Shown: one piece after another, positions 35,336-43,564 of the stretch
Position numbering within the stretch: position 1 is the first letter of the stretch
How the letters are laid out: each line of letters starts with the position of its first letter
Assembly: GCA_018222965.1 (NCBI GenBank)
Contig: JAAEZH010000013.1
Location: forward strand, 61,342 to 125,341
DNA: 64,000 nucleotides
Reading direction: 5' to 3'
Source of the DNA: Bacteroidota bacterium
GTDB taxonomy: Bacteria > Bacteroidota > Bacteroidia > Chitinophagales > Saprospiraceae
Program-made: the position numbers and the translations under genes
The notes under the pieces: generated by a model
What the model saw: the letters and a program-made list of their open reading frames with translations, nothing else
What the model was told of the DNA's origin: nothing
Databases searched by the model: none

Positions 35336-36317
35336 TGCGTAAAGCTACTGGATAGTTAAAGAATCCGGTGGGATAAAGCTTAAGGCTTCGATGGAGCCAG
35401 TCTTTTCCCTTTTGCCACAACCAGGACTTCCTTCCCATGCCATCATTTGGCAAAAAGGGATATTCCTGAGCGGCACAAATATCGGAAAGAGTCCGCTTAT
35501 TCAATCCGTATTGGTGGGCATATTTTTCACGGATGTACATGCGTGCCACCAGGACTTTAATTTGCGATTTTTGTAGTTCAGGGAGACTTTCAAATCTGCC
35601 TTTCGGCGAAGGTTTTATGGCTCCTCGTTCGCTGCGGGTCCAACCTTCCATTTCTGCCTGGGTGTTGGTTTTTTCCGGTTCCAGCATTTTGGGTTCGTAC
35701 GCCACACCTGCGAAGTGACAAAGGGATTTTAAAACATCCTGCGGATTTTCAATCAGGTTTTCATACCGCACAAGATGAAACCGTGCATCTGTATGGTTCC
35801 GCATTCCAAAACTGTTGTTTAGCAGGACGGATGCAGTCGCATAAAAGGGATCGTATCCTCTGGCTATCAGGGAAGCTACGTTGTCGTAGGGATTTCGAAC
35901 GGTCAGCAAGACCTTACCTTCTGAAAAGCACTTCAGATATTCGGCGAAAGCCAAAACATTGCTGGGCGATTTCTCGACCCAAAAATCGGTATTCTCCCGC
36001 TTAAGAGCCGGTTTGAAATATCTTTCGGCAAAGTCGGGCAAACTGGCGGATTGCTCCATTATCTGCTGCAGCGCATCGGACTTCCATTCGTAAAAAGGAT
36101 GTAATAAGAGGGCCCCATTGAGTCGAAACCAGCCGATGGATTTCAGTCCGCCAAAGGGAGAACCCTTGATGAGATATTTCTTGTATTCATTAAAGGCTGT
36201 GTACAGCAAGGGATGTATAAACAAGAAGGTTTCAGGCCCTGCCGATATGCGGCTGTGCCTGTTGAGGGTTTGCACCAGAACGGAGCTTCCTGTGCTGGGT
36301 GCTCCGCCGATGAGCAT
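35328..36317 (-). CDS. Sulfotransferase-family protein
   Basis: A 329-residue cytosolic PAPS-dependent sulfotransferase-like protein. The 5'-phosphosulfate loop is MLIGGAPSTGSSVLVQTLNR at the very N-terminus; the 3'-phosphate-binding Arg/Ser segment is LLTVRNPYDNVASLIARGYD near residue 140. The acceptor is unknown; the flippase and AsnB-like genes directly upstream suggest a glycan or lipid-linked saccharide. It starts 28 bases after the flippase stop. A 13-base motif copy lies at 35940 inside the gene. Confidence 0.83.
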   Translation of the reverse strand: MLIGGAPSTGSSVLVQTLNRHSRISAGPETFLFIHPLLYTAFNEYKKYLIKGSPFGGLKSIGWFRLNGALLLHPFYEWKSDALQQIMEQSASLPDFAERYFKPALKRENTDFWVEKSPSNVLAFAEYLKCFSEGKVLLTVRNPYDNVASLIARGYDPFYATASVLLNNSFGMRNHTDARFHLVRYENLIENPQDVLKSLCHFAGVAYEPKMLEPEKTNTQAEMEGWTRSERGAIKPSPKGRFESLPELQKSQIKVLVARMYIREKYAHQYGLNKRTLSDICAAQEYPFLPNDGMGRKSWLWQKGKDWLHRSLKLYPTGFFNYPVALRNE

Positions 36318-36345
36318 GGAGTTTCCTGTATTGATGTTAGTGCCT

Positions 36346-37647
36346 TTAATAGATAATCAGGGTCAACAAATATACGAGAACCAAGATAAGAGAATAGCCG
36401 CTAAACAAGCGTATTGGAATGTATTTCGCTGGCGGAATCCGGAAGCTTTTCCAAACAAACCAAATCAGATTCGCTTTGGCCAGGAAAAAAGCGATAACAG
36501 TGGCAAAGGCGATTCCGGTGAGTCCAAATTCTCTGACGAGCCAAAGACTTAGTCCGACGTTTAACAAGGTTTCCAGGATGGCATTGCGCACCAGGATATA
36601 GGAACGATCCCGACCGATGATAATCACCTGGGGCAACAACATTCGACTGATGATGATCAGCAAATACACGTTGAAAACCCAGGCAGAATCCAAAAAGGAA
36701 TCATTGTACACAAAGGGAAACACCCAGGGACTCACCAGCATCAGAAAGGCACTTGCAGGAAATAACCAGTGTGCAAATTGAGCGGTCCTTCGCCGCAAGG
36801 CAGCCAATCCTGCATTTTCTTCTCCTGCAACTACAGGTAGTAGGGCGGTGATTAATCCGCTAACGATCAGGGTCACCAGGGGCAATTCCCGGGCGCCATA
36901 CCGGAAAACGGCAAATGTACCCGGATCCGGAAAGTGGCTGGTTACGATGAGGCCATCGATATATTCGGTGGAATTTCCGATCAGGAGGTTTAAGATCAAA
37001 GGTAGTGCCAGGGTGCAATATCTTACCAGTATTGGGACAGAGATCCGATAACTGCCATGATACCAAACGATCCCCAGTGTCCAGAGGTATTTTACAAAGG
37101 CGAGGAAGACCAATCCGATGAAAGACCATTCCAGGTCGCCGGTCAGCCATACGGGAATTACCACGACCAACAACTGCCCGCCAAAGGCCATTAAGCCCCA
37201 ACGTATTATTGCTTTTTGCTGGTTGAGCAGCAGGTAGTACAAATGCACCAAAAAGCTGGGAACATTGAGCATAATGTACAGGGCCAGCCAATGCACATAG
37301 GGCAATTCTTCAAACTGGGTCAGGTATTTTACGATGGGACCGCTTAGCGTCAAGAGAAGGGTTGCCGTGATCATTCCCAGCAGGGAGAAGAGGACGAAAG
37401 CCTGAAAGATCAGCGATTTTTTGTCGACCTCTGCCAGTTTTGGGAAAAGAGAAAGCAAGGCAGATTGTCCGCCGCCGATCCAAAAGAAGCAAAACAGATT
37501 TCCCAGAAAAAGCAGGGCTTCATAAATGGAAATTTCCACCGTGCTTAAACCGATCTTTGTCAGGCAGATCCCCACTCCGATGGTCGAACCAAAACGGATG
37601 AGGTTGTAAATCTGGATCGAACTGACACTGCTGAGTTTAAATTGCAC
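36346..37647 (-). CDS. Polysaccharide flippase, MATE/MOP-type (Wzx-like)
   Basis: A 433-residue membrane protein with about 12 helices and the layout of the polysaccharide transporter branch of the MOP superfamily: IYNLIRFGSTIGVGICLTKI at the start, WIGGGQSALLSLFPKL, LNLLIGNSTEYIDGLIVTSH. It would flip a lipid-linked saccharide to the outer leaflet. The start is GTG at 37647, inside the last codons of the AsnB-like gene (11-base overlap); no ATG lies close enough to replace it. No polymerase or glycosyltransferase is seen in the window, so the saccharide is made elsewhere or the cargo is not a classical O-antigen unit. Confidence 0.87.
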   Translation of the reverse strand: MQFKLSSVSSIQIYNLIRFGSTIGVGICLTKIGLSTVEISIYEALLFLGNLFCFFWIGGGQSALLSLFPKLAEVDKKSLIFQAFVLFSLLGMITATLLLTLSGPIVKYLTQFEELPYVHWLALYIMLNVPSFLVHLYYLLLNQQKAIIRWGLMAFGGQLLVVVIPVWLTGDLEWSFIGLVFLAFVKYLWTLGIVWYHGSYRISVPILVRYCTLALPLILNLLIGNSTEYIDGLIVTSHFPDPGTFAVFRYGARELPLVTLIVSGLITALLPVVAGEENAGLAALRRRTAQFAHWLFPASAFLMLVSPWVFPFVYNDSFLDSAWVFNVYLLIIISRMLLPQVIIIGRDRSYILVRNAILETLLNVGLSLWLVREFGLTGIAFATVIAFFLAKANLIWFVWKSFRIPPAKYIPIRLFSGYSLILVLVYLLTLIIY

Positions 37648-39502
37648 GTCCGGTATAATGTTTTATGGAAGCCAGCCACAAAGTAAAGGCCATAAACTTA
37701 TATGTGCGGAAATTTTCGAGGGGATTTTCCAAATTAAAAAAGTGATCGTAGTGTTTCTGAATCTCCCGGAGATTAAAAATTGTTGGATCCAGGGACTCAA
37801 AATAGGGCTTCATTTCTTCTTTGATAGCCTGAAGCCAGGCATTGTTGGGAGCTACCAAACCCATTTTATCTCTCCGCCGAACCACCGCATGCGGCAGCTT
37901 TTTTGCGGCTATTTCCCGAAGGATGTGCTTGGATTCGTTGCGGTGAATCTTGTATTGAGCCGGAATTTGAAACACCCGCTCAATAAGCTTTTTGTCGTCG
38001 GCAAAAGGCGTGAGCACTTCCAGGCCATTCCAGGCTGCGGCCCGGTCTACGCACTTCAGCAAACCCAGTACCTCCCCATCCATATATTCAGCCTGAAGCA
38101 TCGCATTTAAGCTAAACATATGATCTCCGGCGTCTTCTTTTAAGCGGTGCTGATGCGCATCTATAAAAGCAGGTTGAAAGAATCGAACGGATTGCTGTCG
38201 CAATTGCCGGAGCCACATCAGAAGACCGGGGCCGGTTTTTGGCAGCACTACGTATTTTAGATAATTGCGTAAAAAATAAGGTATGGCCTGGCGGCTTCCG
38301 CCGAATGCTTTCAGTTCGGTTCTGAGGTCTTTAAAATGTTTGTTTCGCCAAAGTTCGCGCCAAAAAGCGGCCAGATGATAGTTGTGGCCTGCAAACAAGG
38401 CATCTGCTGCCTGTCCATCGAAAACAGCCCGCACACCAGCCTCCTTACAAGCGGCAAAAAGGCTGTACTGATTAAATGTACCAAATGAATAGGTCGGTAC
38501 ATCCTGGCTGAAATAAAAAGCTTTCCACTCCTGCCGGAATTGTTCCAACCGTGGTTCTACCCGGGTCCAGTCAATGCCCAGGTAATCTTTCACCTTTGCT
38601 GCCCAATCTTCTTCACTTATGGATTGGCGGGGAAATACGGCTGAAAATGCCTGCACGTCGCCGGATTCATTAAGGATAGCTGCTAATAGGGAACTATCCA
38701 GTCCGCCGCTTAAAAATGTAGCAGCCTTTTCACTTTTATGGATTGAAAGCCTATCGGTAATGCTATCATTCAACAAGGTAGATATTTCATTCTGATAATC
38801 AATCAGTTGAAGCTTGTTGTACTTCCCTGTTTTTTCTACAAAGGGCAATCTGTACCAACGCTTAACCTCAATCTTCTCCCGAGTAGGCGGCAGGTGCATA
38901 TAATGGGCCGGCATGAGCTGGTTTAATCCGGCAAACAACTCTGTTTCCGTATTTGCTGCTTTATTGCGAAAGAAGAAATCAAATACCGATTCCGGATTCA
39001 GGCTCAAATCAAACTGAGGAAGGGAGAGAAAGGCCTTTTGCTCAGAAGCAAAATACCAGGCATCTTTTATCCGGGTATAATACATTGGCTTTACGCCGAA
39101 TCGATCCCGAGCGACCCATAAACCGCTGGACGGTTCATATAGGAGAAAAGAAAAGCGACCATCCAGGTAATCCAGGCAGGCAATGCCCCACTTTTTGAAA
39201 GCATGGATAAGGAGTTGGGAATCTGAAGTATCTGCAGACAGCTTCAATTGCCCTTGAAGGGCCTTTCGATTGTAAAAATGGCCATCCAGGATAGCGGATA
39301 TATCCAATTGATTATCGGATGCTATTCCGGATGCTACGGAATCAGAATGTGCTCGAATTCCTGCATGGAAATTGTCATTAGAAACAAAGTCCAGGGGGAG
39401 TTTGGCCTGCACATTCATGATATCCAGCATACGCGAAAGGTCCGGCTTGAAAGATTCCGAATTGGCAGAATCAAGGGAATAGATGCCGGCAAGTCGCGTC
39501 AT
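37637..39502 (-). CDS. AsnB-like amidotransferase lacking the glutaminase cysteine
   Basis: A 621-residue asparagine-synthetase-family protein. The N-terminal Ntn/class II glutaminase fold is recognisable (LDGHFYNRKALQGQ, WVARDRFGVKPMYYTRI), but it starts MTRLAGIYS where the family has MCGIAGI: the nucleophile Cys2 is replaced by Thr and no upstream start restores it, because an in-frame TAA lies six codons before. The ATP-pyrophosphatase motif FLSGGLDSSLLAAIL near residue 268 is intact. So the synthetase half can activate a carboxylate, but glutamine-derived ammonia is unlikely; free ammonia or another amine is the alternative. The gene lies between a flippase and a saccharopine reductase-like gene. 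Confidence 0.88.
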   Translation of the reverse strand: MTRLAGIYSLDSANSESFKPDLSRMLDIMNVQAKLPLDFVSNDNFHAGIRAHSDSVASGIASDNQLDISAILDGHFYNRKALQGQLKLSADTSDSQLLIHAFKKWGIACLDYLDGRFSFLLYEPSSGLWVARDRFGVKPMYYTRIKDAWYFASEQKAFLSLPQFDLSLNPESVFDFFFRNKAANTETELFAGLNQLMPAHYMHLPPTREKIEVKRWYRLPFVEKTGKYNKLQLIDYQNEISTLLNDSITDRLSIHKSEKAATFLSGGLDSSLLAAILNESGDVQAFSAVFPRQSISEEDWAAKVKDYLGIDWTRVEPRLEQFRQEWKAFYFSQDVPTYSFGTFNQYSLFAACKEAGVRAVFDGQAADALFAGHNYHLAAFWRELWRNKHFKDLRTELKAFGGSRQAIPYFLRNYLKYVVLPKTGPGLLMWLRQLRQQSVRFFQPAFIDAHQHRLKEDAGDHMFSLNAMLQAEYMDGEVLGLLKCVDRAAAWNGLEVLTPFADDKKLIERVFQIPAQYKIHRNESKHILREIAAKKLPHAVVRRRDKMGLVAPNNAWLQAIKEEMKPYFESLDPTIFNLREIQKHYDHFFNLENPLENFRTYKFMAFTLWLASIKHYTGRAI

Positions 39503-39514
39503 ATTGGATTCAAA

Positions 39515-40852
39515 TTACTTCAACTGTTTGGTAGACTCTGTAAAGTTAACTCCAAAGTTTTTCAGTTCTTCGAGAACGGGATTATACACTTCCGGCAAGA
39601 CCGGGATATTCACACCCGTTGCTGTAATTTTTCCAAGCATAACGAATTTCACAAAGATACCGAGTGGCAAACCAACCAATCGAGCCATCGCTGTATCGTC
39701 AATACTGGAGCCCTTCATAATGAGTGTACTGAGGGTCAGGTGTTTTTCACCTTTAATTTCGTACTCAAACTCATGTTGCATAAGGATCATGTCCTTATCG
39801 TCATTTTCAAATTTCCATTTGTCGAGCAGTACGTTTTCCAGAATGAGTGCCGGTGTGGCATTTTTCAGCCGGATCTTCTTATTTCGGAACAAGCCCAGCC
39901 ACTCCAGCTTTTGCATCACCTCAGAGTCTGGCTCTTCCCGAAGCAGGGTACCGATTTTTTCGCGCACGCTTCCCTCCTTCTGACCAGAGACAAACGCCTC
40001 CATTAGTTGCAGGTAAGTTAGTTTATCCGAATCGTGAATGGGATAGGACCCATCTGTCAGTCCGATTTTCACCAGTGCATTCCAGGCATCGCAAAAACCT
40101 TTATTCCGAATAGTCCCGCGCAGGATATTGGGGATCCCTTTCAAACCATACACTTCCCGGTACAGCAAAGAGTCCCGATTGGCATAGGCTTCGTATTCGC
40201 CCATACCGGGGATATTGATGCTTCTATACCGCTTAAAGAGTCGGTTGTAGGGAATGTATTTGTATTTGCCTCCTTCGAGGTATTGAGCAGTACCCTGACC
40301 GGCCAAAACGACATTTCGGGGGTTCCAGGTAAATTTATAATGCCAGGGGTTGTTGTCTGATTCCGGGGCTATTAGTCCGCCGGTATAAGACCGGAAAGTA
40401 GTGATCGTTCCGCCCTGCTCTTTGATCTCATGGATCTTTTGCATGGCAGACATATGATCGATACCCGGATCGAGGCCCATTTCGCCCATAAAGATGAGGT
40501 CGCGGTCGCGGGCTTCATCTCCAAGCTGATACAGTTCTTTGGAAACGTAGGAAGCAGTAATGAGGTGTTTTTTCAGTCGAATGCAGTCGTGAGCTACTTC
40601 CAGGTGCAGATAAGCAGGCAGCATGGAAACGACGACATCTGCCCGACTGATCAGGTCTTGACGATCGTTGTTTTTGGTTACATCCAGCCAGGCGGAACGG
40701 CCATTGGGGTGATTGTCAATTTTTTTAGCTGCCAGCTCGGGATCGGCATCGGCAACCGTTACACTCCAGCCGTACTCTGCGGCTTCTTTCAGGACGTAGT
40801 TTATAAGAGCGGTGGCAGATCGACCAGCGCCGATCACCAAAATATTATTCAT
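39515..40852 (-). CDS. Saccharopine reductase-like oxidoreductase (LYS9 type)
   Basis: A 445-residue NAD(P)-dependent enzyme with Rossmann start MNNILVIGAGRSATALINYV and the family block MGEMGLDPGIDHMSAMQKI, followed by TFRSYTGGLIAPESDNNPWH and GTIRNKGFCDAWNALVKIGL, all typical of saccharopine dehydrogenase (glutamate-forming). In Bacteroidota this can serve lysine degradation or a related condensation of an amino acid semialdehyde with an amine. It is the first gene of the eight-gene run that ends at prmC, with the AsnB-like gene 12 bases downstream. Membership of the run raises the chance of a role in a linked pathway, but this is inference. Confidence 0.88.
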   Translation of the reverse strand: MNNILVIGAGRSATALINYVLKEAAEYGWSVTVADADPELAAKKIDNHPNGRSAWLDVTKNNDRQDLISRADVVVSMLPAYLHLEVAHDCIRLKKHLITASYVSKELYQLGDEARDRDLIFMGEMGLDPGIDHMSAMQKIHEIKEQGGTITTFRSYTGGLIAPESDNNPWHYKFTWNPRNVVLAGQGTAQYLEGGKYKYIPYNRLFKRYRSINIPGMGEYEAYANRDSLLYREVYGLKGIPNILRGTIRNKGFCDAWNALVKIGLTDGSYPIHDSDKLTYLQLMEAFVSGQKEGSVREKIGTLLREEPDSEVMQKLEWLGLFRNKKIRLKNATPALILENVLLDKWKFENDDKDMILMQHEFEYEIKGEKHLTLSTLIMKGSSIDDTAMARLVGLPLGIFVKFVMLGKITATGVNIPVLPEVYNPVLEELKNFGVNFTESTKQLK

Positions 40853-41252
40853 GTCGGGATCCGTTTTGGGTTTCTTCGAATTGCGGCTAAATATAGGAGA
40901 AATGTTTTGACCGTCTATATTTTAGGGAGAGAGTCGGGAAAAAACCTGAAAACTATTTAGTATTGACCAGTTGTAGCGGGCGCAACCCTTGATTTGGAAG
41001 GAACTAATGTATGCCCCCGCTTAACAATGCGAATCACAGATTATTACGGATTTGAGGGATTGCACAGATTTTGCCATTCAGCAAGTCGAAAGCTGGTCTT
41101 TCCCGGGAGAGACTTAGAGTTTGTCCTATATTTTAGAGCATTAAACAACTAAACGGTCAGCCCTTATACCTCCTGCCTGTTTTCCATTTGTAATCTTCTT
41201 TTCTTTTTTAATAGAGACTCCAAATAAGCCTGAAAATAAAAGCACCTGAATG

Positions 41253-41276
41253 CGGGAGTATAAATACCCGTTTTTT
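41253..41276 (+). terminator. Terminator-like hairpin upstream of the oxidative cluster
   Basis: CGGG-AG-TAT-AA-ATA-CCCG pairs over 7 bp with a 2-base bulge and is followed directly by TTTTTT. No plus-strand gene lies upstream, so it would end either a small RNA or an upstream leader transcript, or insulate the cluster. Confidence 0.45.
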
Positions 41277-41293
41277 AATGATGTCCTTTATGT

Positions 41294-41327
41294 TTTGGAT
41301 TTGGGAGGTCATAATTCCCTATATTTA
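41294..41327 (+). promoter_or_regulatory. Candidate promoter of the oxidative cluster
   Basis: TATATTTA (41320-41327) resembles the TAnnTTTG -7 box, with TTTG at 41294-41297 or 41300-41303 as possible -33 boxes. Transcription would start about 30 bases before the ATG at 41366. Confidence 0.35.
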
Positions 41328-41365
41328 GTAAAGTTCCTAATTAAAAAGCATCTAAAACTTTAATC

Positions 41366-43492
41366 ATGCCAAGAAGTTACCTCTTGCCCCGGAACACCTA
41401 TGCCCGAGAGTTTGGATCTGTACGCCAAACAAAAAAGGATACCAGAAGAGCCAATAAAGAAACTGTCGCCTCCTATCTTAATAAACGTCTTGCTGAAATA
41501 GGTGTCAAGCACGTAATGGCTATCCCCGGAGATTACATTGCAGAATGGGTTGAATCCCTGGATACCGAATGCAATGCCGGATTGGTTCGAATACATCCCA
41601 ACAATGAAATGTGTGCAACCTATGCAGCAGACGGTTATGGCCGGGCAACGGGAGGAAAACGAGTTGGCTGTGTTGCTTTCACTTATGGAGTTGGTGCACT
41701 AAATGCCGTTCAGGCTGTAGCAGGAGCATTTGTTGAAGAAGTTCCACTTGTAGCAATTAATGGAACACCTTCTACGGCCCAATTCAATTCTCAACGAGAT
41801 CAGGGGGTTTTGTGGCATCATATGTTTGACGGCTCTTTAACAGACCTTCGGATCTACGAAAAGATTACCCATGTGGCTGTGCGGATCGACAATCCTGCCT
41901 TTGCCGCTGACCTGATAGATTCTACTCTATCGGCATGTATTACGTATTCCAAGCCAGTTTATATTGAAATAGCCAACACGCTGGAAGCTTATGAAGTTCA
42001 ACCTGTTTCTGAAAGACCCAAACTGATTAAAAGTCCGGTTCCTCAGAATCAGAAATCACTAGATGAATCATTGGCCTCAACTTTACCTATACTGGTTCGT
42101 GCAAAGAAATTAGTCGTGTTGGGCGGGCTGGAAATAGCTCGTTTTTCCTTACAAAATACCTTTTCGGATCTGCTGAAGGTCTTAAAGGCACCTTATCTTT
42201 CCAGTACGCTGGGAAAAGGCATACTTAGTGAATATAGTGCACCCCATTTTTCGGGCACTTATAATGGAAAAAACTCACAACAAAATGTTCAGGATCTCAT
42301 TAATGGAGCTGATCTGGTTTTGAGTTTGGGTGTACATGAGACAGACTTCAATTTTGCCGGAATCCCAACGGTGGATTTTAACCCTGGTGATCCGCCTGGT
42401 TTGCCATTAGAAGCCACCATCATGGTTACAAAAGGTGCTGCCAGCATTCCCGCCGGCATTTCAAAAAGTATGTTGGGTGAGGTTTACTGGGGCAATATAC
42501 AGCTGGGGGCATTTATTGAAAAGCTGGCTGAATTAATTGCTGATCCATCGGGAAACGCGATGAATGAACTGGTTGGAAACTTCCCACATTTGAAGGGAGT
42601 CCAAGAGGAAATGGTCAATTCAAAAGGTTTACCCAATGCTCCATTCCCCGGAATCAAAGGGGATGTGTGGGATATTCCAAACCCATCAAGTTATACCCCT
42701 ACCGATCAGGTTACCTGGGATAGTTTTAAAAGCTATCTCCATCACAATTATTTAAACACGTTCTCCGAGGATGAAGCTCCTGTGGTTTTGGCAGATACGG
42801 GATTAAGTTTTTACAATTTAAACAATATAAAAGTACCGGGAAACGGCTATATCGCTCAGATTGCCTGGGGTGCCATTGGTTATTCACCTGCAGCCTCTTA
42901 TGGCGTCAAACTGGCTCTAAATGATACGGGGCAATCGAAACGCCGTGTAATATCGGTTTCCGGGGATGGCGCATTTTCTGAAACCTCCAATTGTCTTGGA
43001 ACCATTGCCGAATTGGGACTGGATAATGTGGTTTTCGTTATGGCCAATGGGGTATTTGCCATAGAACAATTTCTAATCAATGCAAATGCCTTTTGTGATC
43101 AATCAAAAATAGATGAATGCGCTTCAACCAGCGGAAACCCCCTGCCTAAGTTTACGGCTCTTACGCAAGTGCCTCAAACGTCCCTGATGGATTGGAAAGC
43201 ACTGGCAAAAGGATTTGGCGGTGTTGGGTATGAAGTTACTACCAATGAGGAACTCGCCAATCTAATTGAAGATCTAAAAAAAGGCTCTCCCCCACCTGCG
43301 GTGCCTTCGGGGCCATGTGGAGGAAAAGAAGGAAGTAGTGATGGATGTTGCGAGTTTGACGGAAAACCTGCTCAACGAAAATCAACCTTTACGCTGGTTG
43401 CTGTTCGGAATGTCTGTAATGACTTGCCGAGCAACACCAAATGGAAATTGAATTGCTGTGATATTCAGCCATCCTCCAATGCTTGTCCGTAG
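41366..43492 (+). CDS. Thiamine-diphosphate 2-keto-acid decarboxylase-like enzyme with Cys-rich insert
   Basis: A 708-residue enzyme of the pyruvate/indolepyruvate decarboxylase group. The N-terminal domain has KHVMAIPGDYIAEWVESLD, the ThDP-activating Glu at about residue 81 in HPNNEMCATYAADGYGRATG, and the His pair of this subgroup at about 151-152 in VLWHHMFDGSLTD. The ThDP-binding motif is SGDGAFSETSNCLG near 534 ending in MANGVFAIEQF. It is about 140 residues longer than usual: a 35-residue basic N-terminal extension, and near residues 645-672 and in the tail a Cys-rich stretch (GPCGGKEGSSDGCCEFDG, NCCDIQPSSNACP; seven Cys in all). It probably turns keto acids made by the neighbouring oxidases into aldehydes. 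Confidence 0.83.
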   Translation: MPRSYLLPRNTYAREFGSVRQTKKDTRRANKETVASYLNKRLAEIGVKHVMAIPGDYIAEWVESLDTECNAGLVRIHPNNEMCATYAADGYGRATGGKRVGCVAFTYGVGALNAVQAVAGAFVEEVPLVAINGTPSTAQFNSQRDQGVLWHHMFDGSLTDLRIYEKITHVAVRIDNPAFAADLIDSTLSACITYSKPVYIEIANTLEAYEVQPVSERPKLIKSPVPQNQKSLDESLASTLPILVRAKKLVVLGGLEIARFSLQNTFSDLLKVLKAPYLSSTLGKGILSEYSAPHFSGTYNGKNSQQNVQDLINGADLVLSLGVHETDFNFAGIPTVDFNPGDPPGLPLEATIMVTKGAASIPAGISKSMLGEVYWGNIQLGAFIEKLAELIADPSGNAMNELVGNFPHLKGVQEEMVNSKGLPNAPFPGIKGDVWDIPNPSSYTPTDQVTWDSFKSYLHHNYLNTFSEDEAPVVLADTGLSFYNLNNIKVPGNGYIAQIAWGAIGYSPAASYGVKLALNDTGQSKRRVISVSGDGAFSETSNCLGTIAELGLDNVVFVMANGVFAIEQFLINANAFCDQSKIDECASTSGNPLPKFTALTQVPQTSLMDWKALAKGFGGVGYEVTTNEELANLIEDLKKGSPPPAVPSGPCGGKEGSSDGCCEFDGKPAQRKSTFTLVAVRNVCNDLPSNTKWKLNCCDIQPSSNACP

Positions 43493-43564
43493 TAGTTGTT
43501 CATTCAATTTAAATAGATAACCTCCGATAGAACCCTATTAGTTAACCAATCCAGAAATAGAATC

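Larger units (their letters stand above)
3415..35952. repeat. Dispersed 13-base motif TTCGGCGAAAGCC
   Basis: By eye I find ten exact copies. On the plus strand they start at 3415, 5338, 12650, 20953, 21524, 26900, 28366, 32572 and 35940; on the minus strand one lies at 19374-19386. One-mismatch relatives lie at 29214, 34946, 56020 and 60411 (plus) and at 10805 and 38293 (minus). Copies occur between genes (12650, 26900) and inside genes on either coding strand and in different reading frames, so protein coding does not explain them. The core GGCGAAAGCC can form a GGC/GCC stem with a GAAA loop. The coordinates given span the exact copies only; this is not one continuous element. Confidence 0.85.
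40853..41365. other. 513-base intergenic region before the oxidative cluster
   Basis: Divergent promoter region. It contains degenerate AT-rich repeats such as CACAGATTATTACGGATTTG near 41034, a terminator-like hairpin at 41253-41276 and a promoter-like pair near 41294-41327. No convincing open reading frame is seen on either strand. Confidence 0.6.
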
